From: CAG-791 sp963596015
Lineage (GTDB): Bacteria; Bacillota; Clostridia; Lachnospirales; Lachnospiraceae
Direction of reading: 5' to 3'
NCBI GenBank assembly: GCA_963596015.1
Contig: CAVBJS010000002.1
Coordinates: forward strand, 34,878-98,877
DNA: 64,000 nt
The first letter of the stretch is position 1. Each line of letters starts with the position of its first letter. The notes beneath the pieces were generated by a model. The model ran no database searches and had not been told where the DNA came from. It saw only the letters and a program-made list of their open reading frames with translations. Made by a program: the position numbers and the translations under genes. Below are positions 16,650-24,869 of this stretch, in pieces.

Positions 16650-17859
16650 ACGCTTCTCTTACAGCCTCAGCCAACTGCGACAGTCCCTGCTCCAGTACGC
16701 TCCTGGGGCAAGCGATATTAAATCTGGCAAAAAGTGCATTCTCGCCGCCGAAGATCACGCCCTCATCCAGCCACAAATGCGCCTTGTCCACCAACAGGCT
16801 ATGAAGTTCCCCATAGCTATCCACAACGCCGGAAAAGTCCACCCATAAAAGGTAGGTTCCCTCCGGTTCGATCAGTCCGGCGCCGGGGATGTTCTTTTCC
16901 AGATACTCTCTGAAAAAGACAAGGTTCTCCTCCAGATAGGCCCGCAGTGCATCCAGCCACCTCTCACCCTTTTCATATACCGCCTTTACCGCCGTAATCC
17001 CCATAACATTGCCCTGGCTGTAGCCTGCCGCCGCATTCTCTTTTTTAAAGGCTAACCGCAGCGTTCGGTCAGGGATCAGGATATTGGCTGTCTGAAGGCC
17101 TGCTATATTAAAGGATTTGCTGGGAGAGGTGCAGATCACCGCATTCTCCGCATACTTCTCCTCCAAGGTGCCGTAGGGCGTAAAGTGATGACCGGAAAAG
17201 ATAAAATCACAATGGATCTCATCCACCACGATCCTGACCTGATGCCGCAGGCAGATCTCGCTGACTCTTTCCAGTTCCTCCCTGCTCCAGACTCTGCCTA
17301 CCGGATTATGTGGACTGCATAGGAGAAACAGCTTCACTTTGTTTTGCTTGATCTTTTCCTCAAAGTCGGCCAGATCCATGACATAGCGGCTCTTATCCCC
17401 ATCTACCCTGCGCACCAGAGGACTGCTGACGCAGATTCTGTGGTTGTCCCGGATCACTTCCCGGAAGGGATAGTAAACCGGTTCCTGTATCAGCACCGCG
17501 TCTCCGGGTTCTGTCAGTGCCCGGACCGCTGCAGCCAGTGCATAGACCACACCGGGGGTCACGGTATTCCACTCCCTCTCGATCTGCCAGCCATAGCGGT
17601 GGGAAAACCACTTCTTCAGCACCGCATAGTACTCATCGTCCGGATCCGTATAACCGAAGATGCCGTGCTCGATCCGCCCATGCAGAACTTCCAGTACCTC
17701 CCGGGGCAGCGGGAAATCCATATCCGCCACCCACATAGGCAGCAGATCTTCCCGTCCCATTCTGGCCTTGCCGAAATCATATTTCAGACAGGAAGTATTC
17801 TTCCTGTCCGTGATCCTGTCAAAATCGTAGATCTGCTCCTTATCTTTTACAGCATTCAT
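16648..17859 (-). CDS. patB: PatB/MalY-type PLP C-S lyase (cystathionine beta-lyase)
   Basis: 403 residues, aminotransferase class I fold of the MalY/PatB group. PLP lysine K248 in TSPSKSFNIAGLQ; also MWVADMDFP, EPVYYPF, CSPHNPVGRVW and VVDEIHCDF. Likely reaction: beta-elimination of cystathionine or cysteine to homocysteine or sulfide plus pyruvate. AGGAG is 7 bases before the ATG, and a promoter is visible upstream, so it should be first in an operon with the lyase gene. The stop codon lies at the edge of a 70-bp tandem array. Confidence 0.9.
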   Translation of the reverse strand: MNAVKDKEQIYDFDRITDRKNTSCLKYDFGKARMGREDLLPMWVADMDFPLPREVLEVLHGRIEHGIFGYTDPDDEYYAVLKKWFSHRYGWQIEREWNTVTPGVVYALAAAVRALTEPGDAVLIQEPVYYPFREVIRDNHRICVSSPLVRRVDGDKSRYVMDLADFEEKIKQNKVKLFLLCSPHNPVGRVWSREELERVSEICLRHQVRIVVDEIHCDFIFSGHHFTPYGTLEEKYAENAVICTSPSKSFNIAGLQTANILIPDRTLRLAFKKENAAAGYSQGNVMGITAVKAVYEKGERWLDALRAYLEENLVFFREYLEKNIPGAGLIEPEGTYLLWVDFSGVVDSYGELHSLLVDKAHLWLDEGVIFGGENALFARFNIACPRSVLEQGLSQLAEAVREA

Positions 17860-17911
17860 AGGTATGCTCCTGTGTTCTTTTTAAATCATACTTTTTTTAT
17901 AGGTATTATAT

Positions 17912-17940
17912 ACTTTATGTTATGTTCTCTTGGAAGTCAA
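17912..17940 (-). promoter_or_regulatory. Promoter candidate for patB and the lyase gene
   Basis: Minus-strand TTGACT (17935-17940), 17-base spacer, TAAAGT (17912-17917), in very AT-rich DNA; about 55 bases before the patB start. Confidence 0.55.
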
Positions 17941-17965
17941 CAATAATTTTACGGATTCTGTCGCC

Positions 17966-18160
17966 GTTACAGTTCAGACGCCGGACGGGTGGCGGGTCCT
18001 GGCGGAGGTATCCGGGTGAGGGGACGCCTCTCGGCTCCATCCTTCGGACCTAGCGGTACTAAGCTCGCAAAGAACGCGAGCTAAGGACCGAGGCCTCGCA
18101 AGGCCCCTCACCCGGATACACTCCGCCACCCTGCCACCCGTCCGGCGTCTGAACTGTAAC
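17966..18160 (-). repeat. Structured intergenic repeat, copy C
   Basis: Core 17994-18131 (138 bp). Same layout as copies A and B but more diverged: the outer stem is a continuous TCCGGGTGAGGGG / CCCCTCACCCGGA, and the upper part of the central hairpin has changed on both sides (CCTTCGGACC with GGCCTCGCAAGG). The arms, GTTACAGTTCAGACGCCGG at the left, form a ~31-bp inverted repeat with one bulge. It lies directly after the ftsZ terminator, as copy A does after that of scpB. Confidence 0.85.
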
Positions 18161-18202
18161 ATCTTGCCGCTTCTCCATTCATGTCCGGCCTCATAAACAG
18201 CG

Positions 18203-18233
18203 CAAAAAAGGCTCCGGATAAATCCGGAGCCTT
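18203..18233 (-). terminator. Rho-independent terminator after ftsZ
   Basis: Perfect stem AAGGCTCCGGA / TCCGGAGCCTT with a 4-base loop and a T-run of six on the minus strand, 50 bases after the ftsZ stop. It ends the division cluster. Confidence 0.92.
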
Positions 18234-18281
18234 CTGTACTCTGTAAAAATAATCTCTTATAAAATTATCCCGTCGACTGTC

Positions 18282-19511
18282 CTAGTCTTCCTTGGGCTTT
18301 TGCATAAAGTTCGGGATCTTTAAGGATTTCTCGGGAATATTGCTGCGCACTTTGCTCGCCTGGAAATTCTCCTGAGGCACTGCGGTGCGGTAATTGCCCT
18401 GTCCCTGCGGTGCTGCCTGTCTGGGTGCCTGCTGTCCCTGCATGGGATTTGCTGCATAAGTACCCTGACCGGGATTCAAAGGTGCATGTGCCACATGCTG
18501 CGCGGTGGTAGGCTGCACATAGGTATTCTTGAAAGCGCTGTAACCGGGCTGCTTAGCAGTACTCTGGTCGATGCCGGTAGCAATGACCGTAATGGTGCAG
18601 CTGTCGGACTTGGACTCATCGTACATAGCACCGAAGATCATATTGACATTATCGCCGGTGATCTCCTGTACGTAGCTGGCTGCATCATTGGCATCTGCCA
18701 GGGTGATGTCACCGGAAATGTTGATGATGATATCGGTAGCGCCGCTGATGGTAGTCTCTAACAACGGGCTCTCTACTGCCATCTTCACTGCATCACTAGC
18801 CTTATCGTCACCCTTTCCGGAGCCGATACCGATGTGGGCGATACCCTTCTGGCGCATAACGGTCTGTACGTCCGCAAAGTCCAGATTGATGATAGAAGGC
18901 ACATTGATCAGGTCTGTAATACCCTGTACTGCCTGCTGCAGCACTTCATCTGCCTTGCGCAGTCCGTCTGCTAAAGTGGTACGTCTGTCCATGATCTCCA
19001 ACAGTCTGTCGTTAGGGATCACGATCAGGGTATCTACATTGGGTTTGATGTTCTCGATGCCCATAAGAGCCTTCTGCATACGATTCTTGGCCTCGAAACG
19101 GAAAGGCTTGGTCACTACACCTACCGTCAGGATGCCCTGCTCTCTGGCAAGCTTAGCCACTACAGGAGCCGCACCGGTACCTGTACCGCCGCCCATACCG
19201 CAGGTAACGAATACCATATCCGCACCCTTGATGGCGGCAGAGATCTCCTCCGCACTCTCCTCTGCCGCCTTCTGGCCCACCTCGGGAACCGCGCCGGCAC
19301 CAAGTCCTTTGGTCAGCTTCTCACCGATCTGTAAGAGCTTAGGCGCTCTGCAAAGCTGCAGAGCCTGTTTATCTGTATTAATGCCGATGAACTGCACACC
19401 GGCGATCCCTTCATCTATCATTCTGTTGACTGCATTATTACCTGCACCGCCAACACCTATTACAATTATCTTGCAAGCCGATTCCGTCTCGTCAGTCTTA
19501 ATTTCCAGCAC
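18282..19511 (-). CDS. ftsZ: Cell division protein FtsZ
   Basis: 409 residues. Tubulin signature GGGTGTGAAP at about 107-116, NTD core VIGVGGAGNNAVNRM, T7 loop region NLDFADVQTVM, then a Gln/Pro/Ala-rich linker (residues ~330-390) and the conserved C-terminal peptide IPNFMQK that binds FtsA/SepF-type partners. It polymerises into the Z-ring at midcell. It starts with GTG; AAGGAGG is 8 bases upstream. It is the last gene of the cluster, 118 bases after ftsQ, and is followed by a strong terminator. Confidence 0.98.
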   Translation of the reverse strand: MLEIKTDETESACKIIVIGVGGAGNNAVNRMIDEGIAGVQFIGINTDKQALQLCRAPKLLQIGEKLTKGLGAGAVPEVGQKAAEESAEEISAAIKGADMVFVTCGMGGGTGTGAAPVVAKLAREQGILTVGVVTKPFRFEAKNRMQKALMGIENIKPNVDTLIVIPNDRLLEIMDRRTTLADGLRKADEVLQQAVQGITDLINVPSIINLDFADVQTVMRQKGIAHIGIGSGKGDDKASDAVKMAVESPLLETTISGATDIIINISGDITLADANDAASYVQEITGDNVNMIFGAMYDESKSDSCTITVIATGIDQSTAKQPGYSAFKNTYVQPTTAQHVAHAPLNPGQGTYAANPMQGQQAPRQAAPQGQGNYRTAVPQENFQASKVRSNIPEKSLKIPNFMQKPKED

Positions 19512-19629
19512 GGGTGGGCCCTCCTTTTAACTTCTTATCGTCTTTCTTTTTCGTTGTGAAACATGTGAAACAAGCTCAACTCATTTTATAATACAATCGA
19601 ATGGCCAAATAATCAATGCCAAATCCCTG

Positions 19630-20502
19630 TTATCTTGATTTTTCCGTAAAGGTAATGTGATTGGAGTCTCTGGTATAGTTTACCAGGTCCAATACACCGC
19701 TTTTACCTTCCAGGGACGGAAGAATCTGTTTCAGATTGGAAACCTTCTCATCTGTATTGTCATCATTTCCCAGGGCTGCCCGCACATTGCCAAAATATAA
19801 AGTCATATTCTCAGAACTGTCGAAATAAATACGATCCGCAGAAAGCTCATATTTTTTTAAAAGCTGCGTAACATTGAGAATCCGTGTAAACACCTCCTCA
19901 TTTTTCACCGGAAGCTTTTCATAGAGAACCACATAATTAAAAGAAAGCCCTGTCACTTCCGGGATCCCTTCCGTTTTTTCCTTGGAAGCTTCCACCACCG
20001 TTCCGGTGCGGTCGAAATACATATAGTTGCCCAGATAAACAACATAGCCGGCCAATGCCTTTTCATAGACATTGATGCGGATGGTGTGGGCATCCACAAT
20101 GCTCACGTCCATCTTTTCCACAAAGGGAATACCGGTCACGCCGGCATTTTTGTACCGAAGGGACAGGTACAGGGAATTGTGCTCCAGGGGACCTGTCAGC
20201 ACCATATCCGTGATCTCCTGGTCTGTATAGTGGGTACTGCCCTCCACATAGACCGTATCTACCCGGTAGGTGATCCAGATATAGATACAGGCGATCAGAG
20301 CGGCTACCAGTACCCCCGCCAGGATGCAGAGAACCCATTTCAAAACTCTGTGATATTCCCAGAATTCCCTGAAAGCTTCTCTTCTCTCCTGCCGGCGCAG
20401 CTGCCTGGCTCTTTCCTTTCGCACCTTGGCATCCCGCAGATCCTGTTCCCGCAGCCTGGCTGCTTTTTCCTTTATGTAATCATAGGAATCATTTCCGGGC
20501 AT
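19630..20502 (-). CDS. ftsQ: Cell division protein FtsQ/DivIB
   Basis: 290 residues: a long basic Arg/Glu-rich cytoplasmic tail (~55 residues), one membrane helix (WVLCILAGVLVAALIACIYIW), a POTRA domain beginning VDTVYVEGSTHYTDQEI, and the FtsQ/DivIB beta domain (YVVYLGNYMYFDRTGTVVE). It is the bitopic scaffold that joins FtsL and the septal wall synthase. Start at 20502 with AGAGG. A perfect 18-bp GC palindrome lies about 18 bases before the start codon. Confidence 0.9.
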   Translation of the reverse strand: MPGNDSYDYIKEKAARLREQDLRDAKVRKERARQLRRQERREAFREFWEYHRVLKWVLCILAGVLVAALIACIYIWITYRVDTVYVEGSTHYTDQEITDMVLTGPLEHNSLYLSLRYKNAGVTGIPFVEKMDVSIVDAHTIRINVYEKALAGYVVYLGNYMYFDRTGTVVEASKEKTEGIPEVTGLSFNYVVLYEKLPVKNEEVFTRILNVTQLLKKYELSADRIYFDSSENMTLYFGNVRAALGNDDNTDEKVSNLKQILPSLEGKSGVLDLVNYTRDSNHITFTEKSR

Positions 20503-20520
20503 AGTTACCTCTTATGTTAT

Positions 20521-20538
20521 GCCGCAGCATGCTGCGGC
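20521..20538 (-). repeat. Perfect GC palindrome before ftsQ
   Basis: GCCGCAGCATGCTGCGGC, 8-bp arms, ending just before the ftsQ ribosome-binding region. Member of the set at 11878, 55047, 56637 and 63917. The rest of the ftsW-ftsQ gap (150 bases) holds no gene; murG, expected here, is absent. Confidence 0.75.
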
Positions 20539-20652
20539 AGCACATCGATACAAAACGGATAAAACGCATCACTGCTGTTCCGACACCGGACAATCACACA
20601 GAGTCAGGAAGAACAGTAAAAATCTTTTCAGCATGATACTTCACAGATACTT

Positions 20653-21825
20653 CTACATGCGCAGGCGGCTTCTGCGCTCTACCGACAGGACGATCCCCAC
20701 CTCAAAGAGCAGCATTACCGCCGCCGATCCGCCGTAACTTACGAAGGGAAGGGTGACACCGGTATTGGGGATGGAATTGGTCACGACGCCTATATTGAGA
20801 AGCACCTGCACCGCAATATGGGTCATGACACCGGTGACTAACAGCATGCCGAACCGGTCATAGGTATTTACCGCTATGTTCATGAAACGCCAGATCAGCA
20901 AAAGGAACATACTCATGATACAGGCTGCGCCGAAAAGCCCCAGTTCCTCACAGACAATGGAAAAGATCATATCATTCTGTGCCTCAGGCAGATATCCCAG
21001 CTTTTGCATACTCTGCCCCAGCCCTTTGCCAAAGACACCGCCGGAGCCGATTGCATACAGCGCCTGCACCGTCTGGAAGGCAATATCACCGGCATAAGAC
21101 TCCGGATCCAACCAGGCCATGATACGCCGGAAGCGGTAATTGCCGTAAAACAGGTCCGGATACTGGTTAACCAGAAAGATCACCAGTGCTACCGCGGCTG
21201 CCACGCCGCAATTTCCCAGTAAGAATATCTTTTTCTTCCTGCTGCAGACAAAAAACATGGCCACGGCAATGAAACATACGATAAGGGCAGAGCTTAAGTT
21301 TTTGGTGATGATCAGCAGCATAAGGGCGGGCACAGCGGTTATCCCCATAAGCTGCAGTATATTCCTCGGCTCGTCAACGGTTGCCCCCTTCTTTGTCAGG
21401 AAAGCAGACACGATCATGATGGTGGCGATCTTGACGATCTCTGCCGGCTGCACGGAAACAGGTCCAAAGTAAAGCCATCTTTTCGCACCGTTTACCTCTG
21501 TGCCGAAAGGAATGATGAGCACCACCAGAAAGAGGGAAATAAAGTAAGCTATCACGGAAACTTTTTTCCAAACCCGGTAATTGATCCTGGAGGTGACGAA
21601 CATGACCAGCAGGCCCAGAATGGTAAATACCAGCTGCCTTTTCAGATAATAGGCACCGTCGTAATTGGAGTCCCGGCTCATAGCCGCTTCATAAGAGCTG
21701 GTAGAATACAGCATGACCAGTCCAAAGGCAAGCAGAAAAAGGATTATGAACAGCAAGCTGTAATCATGATCCTGGGGGGAATCCTCTCTTCTCCTTCTGC
21801 GTCTTTCTGCCAATATCCTGTCCAT
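20653..21825 (-). CDS. ftsW: Septal peptidoglycan polymerase FtsW (SEDS family)
   Basis: About 390 residues from ATG 21825 (AAGGAAAGG directly upstream); a longer frame starting with TTG has no ribosome-binding site. A basic N-terminus is followed by ten predicted membrane helices. Family marks: NGAKRWLYFGPVSVQPAEIVK (in two parts), the large loop with YQ-type segment AFQTVQALYAIGSGGVFGKG, and SIPNTGVTLPFVSYGGS near the end. It polymerises lipid II together with the transpeptidase encoded at 24864-27614. FtsW and the sporulation paralogue SpoVE cannot be separated by sequence alone. Confidence 0.92.
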   Translation of the reverse strand: MDRILAERRRRRREDSPQDHDYSLLFIILFLLAFGLVMLYSTSSYEAAMSRDSNYDGAYYLKRQLVFTILGLLVMFVTSRINYRVWKKVSVIAYFISLFLVVLIIPFGTEVNGAKRWLYFGPVSVQPAEIVKIATIMIVSAFLTKKGATVDEPRNILQLMGITAVPALMLLIITKNLSSALIVCFIAVAMFFVCSRKKKIFLLGNCGVAAAVALVIFLVNQYPDLFYGNYRFRRIMAWLDPESYAGDIAFQTVQALYAIGSGGVFGKGLGQSMQKLGYLPEAQNDMIFSIVCEELGLFGAACIMSMFLLLIWRFMNIAVNTYDRFGMLLVTGVMTHIAVQVLLNIGVVTNSIPNTGVTLPFVSYGGSAAVMLLFEVGIVLSVERRSRLRM

Positions 21826-22085
21826 CCTTTCCTTAAGCGTTATAGTCCCTAGTGCAGCATATAATAAGTATCCAGCCAAATTGGCAACAGAATATGCGCT
21901 GTAGCAATATAAACTGCGATAGTTCTGTATAGATAGTTATTTATTATTCGATGTACTAGTGCTCGGAACATTTCACATGCAGCCTGCTTCGCCGACGCCT
22001 CCTCCGGACCACCGGGACCATGCTGCAGCAGTCTTTCTCTCTCTCTCAGCAGTCCCATTGCTTTTCAAGATACTGAAGGCATCCA

Positions 22086-23453
22086 TCAGGCAAGCTGGTT
22101 TACATACTCCTTAAAGATCCTTCCCCGCTCCTCGTAGTTAGGGAACATGCCCCAGCTGGCGCAGGCCGGCGAGAGCAGCACCGCATCTCCGGGCTGTGCC
22201 ACCTTTGTGCAATGCTCCATGGCTTCCCGGAAGGTCTCAAAGAAGCTGATCTTGTCAAAGCCATGGGCTCTGGCACAGGCAGCGATCTTTTCCTTTGTCT
22301 GTCCGATGAGAACCAGCTCCTTTACCTTGCCGTCAAAGGCCTCGATCCACTCGTCGTATTCACTGCCCTTGTCATAGCCGCCGCCGATAAGAACGGTAGG
22401 CTTACTCATAGCCCGGATACCCTGAATAGCCGCATCCGGATTGGTACCCTTAGAGTCATTGTAATAATCCACCCCGGCCTTAGTGGCTACGAATTCGATG
22501 CGGTGCTCCACCGGTGCAAAGCTGCGGATCACCGACAGGATGGTCTCCATCGGCACGCCCATGGCAGAGGTCATACCTATGGCCGCCATAACGTTTTCGA
22601 TATTGCACACGCCTACCAGCCGCATGTCGTGGATGTTCATCAAGGACTGTGCCTGGCCATGGCTTGCCAGACAGATCTCCTCTCCCTCCAGGTAGTAACC
22701 GTCCTGCAGCTTTTCCTTACTGGAAAACCAGATCACTGTGCCGGGGCACTTGTTCTGACCGAATTCCCGCAGCACCGGATCCTCGTAGTTGAGTACCGTA
22801 AAGTCTTCCCGGGTCTGGTTTTCCGTGATACGCTCTTTAGCCGCAATATAGTTTTCCATGGTATGGTGACGGTTCAGGTGATCCGGCGTGATATTCAGGA
22901 TGGCACTGACATGGGGATGGAAAGTTTCCATACCCTCTAACTGAAAGCTGCTGATCTCTGCCACGCATACGGTCTTTTCCGTGGTTTCCCGGGCAATGCC
23001 CGCATAGGAAAAGCCGATATTCCCTACCACAAAGACCTGGTCTGCCGCCGCCTTCATGATCTCTCCCACCAAGGTAGTGGTAGTGGTTTTGCCATTGGTA
23101 CCGGTGATGGCAATGATTTCTCCCTTTGCCGCCCGATATCCCAGTTCTATTTCCGAATAGATAGGAATTCCCGCCTCTTTAAGGCGCAGGGCCAAAGGCG
23201 CATCCATGGGAACTGCAGGACTAAAGACCGCAAATGCCAGCTTCTCTTCTGCCCCGGCCGGATACTCTCCCACGATCACTTCTACCCCGGCCCGGTCCTC
23301 TTCTCCCAGCTTTTCCCGCACATCCGCTTCGGTCAGCTTGTCGTTTTGCTCCAGCACTGTTACCTTTGCTTTTTCCTGCAGCAGCAGGTGCACCGCTCCG
23401 GCGCCGCTTAATCCCGTGCCTACTACCAGCACTTCTTTATCCTGTATCTCCAT
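22086..23453 (-). CDS. murD: UDP-MurNAc-L-alanine:D-glutamate ligase
   Basis: 455 residues. N-terminal Rossmann-like UDP-binding domain (VLVVGTGLSGAGAVHLL), central ATPase with P-loop ITGTNGKTTTTT near 116-126, NITPDHLNRH and a C-terminal domain with YNDSKGTNPDAA and LLSPACASWGMFPNYEERG. It adds D-glutamate to UDP-MurNAc-Ala in the cytoplasm. The gene lies 160 bases after mraY; that gap holds a shortened structured repeat. It precedes ftsW in the usual cluster order. Confidence 0.96.
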   Translation of the reverse strand: MEIQDKEVLVVGTGLSGAGAVHLLLQEKAKVTVLEQNDKLTEADVREKLGEEDRAGVEVIVGEYPAGAEEKLAFAVFSPAVPMDAPLALRLKEAGIPIYSEIELGYRAAKGEIIAITGTNGKTTTTTLVGEIMKAAADQVFVVGNIGFSYAGIARETTEKTVCVAEISSFQLEGMETFHPHVSAILNITPDHLNRHHTMENYIAAKERITENQTREDFTVLNYEDPVLREFGQNKCPGTVIWFSSKEKLQDGYYLEGEEICLASHGQAQSLMNIHDMRLVGVCNIENVMAAIGMTSAMGVPMETILSVIRSFAPVEHRIEFVATKAGVDYYNDSKGTNPDAAIQGIRAMSKPTVLIGGGYDKGSEYDEWIEAFDGKVKELVLIGQTKEKIAACARAHGFDKISFFETFREAMEHCTKVAQPGDAVLLSPACASWGMFPNYEERGRIFKEYVNQLA

Positions 23454-23515
23454 GTGCCTGTAAACCTCTCTTTTCTTTATTCCACCTGTTATCTCTGCCG
23501 GTCAACCGCTTCCGG

Positions 23516-23600
23516 GTTACCGTTCAGACGCCGGCCGGGCGGCAGGGTGGCGGAGTGTGTCCGCCGGGACCCATTGCCTGGCCGGTGTCTGAACAGTAAC
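23516..23600 (+). repeat. Internally deleted structured repeat, copy D (inverted)
   Basis: Arms GTTACCGTTCAGACGCCGG and the matching inverted sequence ending GAACAGTAAC, very like the arms of copy C. Inside, GGGTGGCGGAGTGTGTCC (23545-23562) is joined directly to CCGGGACCC, that is, the two ends of the core without its middle, read in the opposite direction to copies A-C. Confidence 0.75.
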
Positions 23601-23614
23601 GCTTCCTGTACTTC

Positions 23615-24577
23615 TCAGTGAACCCCTAAAAGAGCCATCGCGCACAGCAGTACCGTTACAATGGTAAAGACTGCTACCACCCGTACCTCGGACCAGCCAC
23701 CCAGCTCGAAATGATGATGGATAGGCGCCATACGGAAAATGCGTTTTCCGTGAGTAGCCTTAAAGTATCCCACCTGCAGGATGACAGAGATCACTTCGAT
23801 CATGTAAATAAAACCTACGATGGGAATAAACAGGGGAAGCTGCAGCATATATGCCATACCTGCCACAAAGCCGCCCAGTGCCAGAGATCCCGTATCTCCC
23901 ATAAAGATCTTTGCCGGATAGGCATTAAAGATAAGAAAGCCCAGAAGTGCGCCGATCATAGCGCTGCCCGCCGGTGCCACATCCGCGCCCAGCAGCAGCG
24001 CCGCGATGGTGAAAAACAGAGCCACCGCCACCGTTACACAGCTGGATAATCCATCCACGCCATCGGTAAAATTCGTGCCGTTGACTGTAGCCACCACGAT
24101 AAAGAGGAAGATCGGTATGTTCAGGATACCGAAGTCCAGTGTAACGCCGGAGGCAAAGGGTACCTTCATGGACAGGGAAATACCATGCACTGAGGTGATA
24201 TACCAGGCAAACACGCAGGCGATCAGGATCTGCAGCAGCATTTTCTGCCAGGCCCGCAGTCCCATGGAGCGCTTTAATACTACCTTAATATAATCGTCGA
24301 TAAAGCCTACCGCGCCAAAACCCACTGTCAGGATCAATACCGGAATGATCTCTCTGTGCCAGATGGAAAAGATGCCGCCTGTAAGGACAAAGCCCAGCAG
24401 GATCATCAATCCGCCCATATTGGGGGTGCCGGATTTCTTCAGATGGCTCTGGGGTCCGTCGTCCCGCTCGGTCTGTCCTGCCTTGATCTTTCGAAGAAAA
24501 GGGATCAGAACCGGCCCGGAAGCCCCTGTAATAGAAAAGGCTATCAATATCGGCCAAACGATCTGTGTCAACTCCAT
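23615..24577 (-). CDS. mraY: Phospho-MurNAc-pentapeptide translocase
   Basis: About 320 residues, ten membrane helices. Family motifs: HLKKSGTPNMGGLMIL, DDYIKVVLKRSMGLRAWQK, NFTDGVDGLSS, the metal-binding FMGDTGSLALGG and MAPIHHHFELGGW. It makes lipid I from UDP-MurNAc-pentapeptide and undecaprenyl phosphate. Two adjacent ATG codons follow AGGAGGAG; the second (24577) is 5 bases from the GGAGG and is preferred. It sits between the transpeptidase gene and murD. Confidence 0.96.
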   Translation of the reverse strand: MELTQIVWPILIAFSITGASGPVLIPFLRKIKAGQTERDDGPQSHLKKSGTPNMGGLMILLGFVLTGGIFSIWHREIIPVLILTVGFGAVGFIDDYIKVVLKRSMGLRAWQKMLLQILIACVFAWYITSVHGISLSMKVPFASGVTLDFGILNIPIFLFIVVATVNGTNFTDGVDGLSSCVTVAVALFFTIAALLLGADVAPAGSAMIGALLGFLIFNAYPAKIFMGDTGSLALGGFVAGMAYMLQLPLFIPIVGFIYMIEVISVILQVGYFKATHGKRIFRMAPIHHHFELGGWSEVRVVAVFTIVTVLLCAMALLGVH

Positions 24578-24723
24578 CATCTCCTCCTGTTTCCCGGACA
24601 TCTTTGTCCGTCCCTCATATAGCCGGCGACTGCGCCGTTACGTTAACTTTGTACGCTCGTTTTGCAGGCGCACTGCGAATATTATCACATGTTTTCTCTG
24701 TGGATACGTCCCATACTTTGCCG

Positions 24724-24869
24724 TTCCGTATCTTTACCATTCCGCATCTTTACTGTCCTGCATCCTTACTATTCTGCATCTTTACTGTTTCGAGCAACCG
24801 TATTGTCAGGTTTAGTAGCTGTTCCGCATCTTTACCATTCCGCATCTTTACCGTTCCACATCTTTACTG
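24724..24869 (-). repeat. 16-bp tandem repeats starting at the transpeptidase stop codon
   Basis: Units of TTCCGCATCTTTACYR: three at 24822-24869 and four at 24724-24787, separated by 34 unrelated bases. On the minus strand each unit reads GGTAAAGATGCGGAA, and the TAA of the first unit is the stop codon (24864-24866). The remaining part of the gap to mraY (24578-24723) shows no gene. Confidence 0.9.

Noticed and set aside
1881..18160. tRNA or rRNA genes in the GC-rich structured gaps
   Set aside because: The folds have no tRNA cloverleaf or rRNA sequence; no tRNA gene was seen anywhere in the window.
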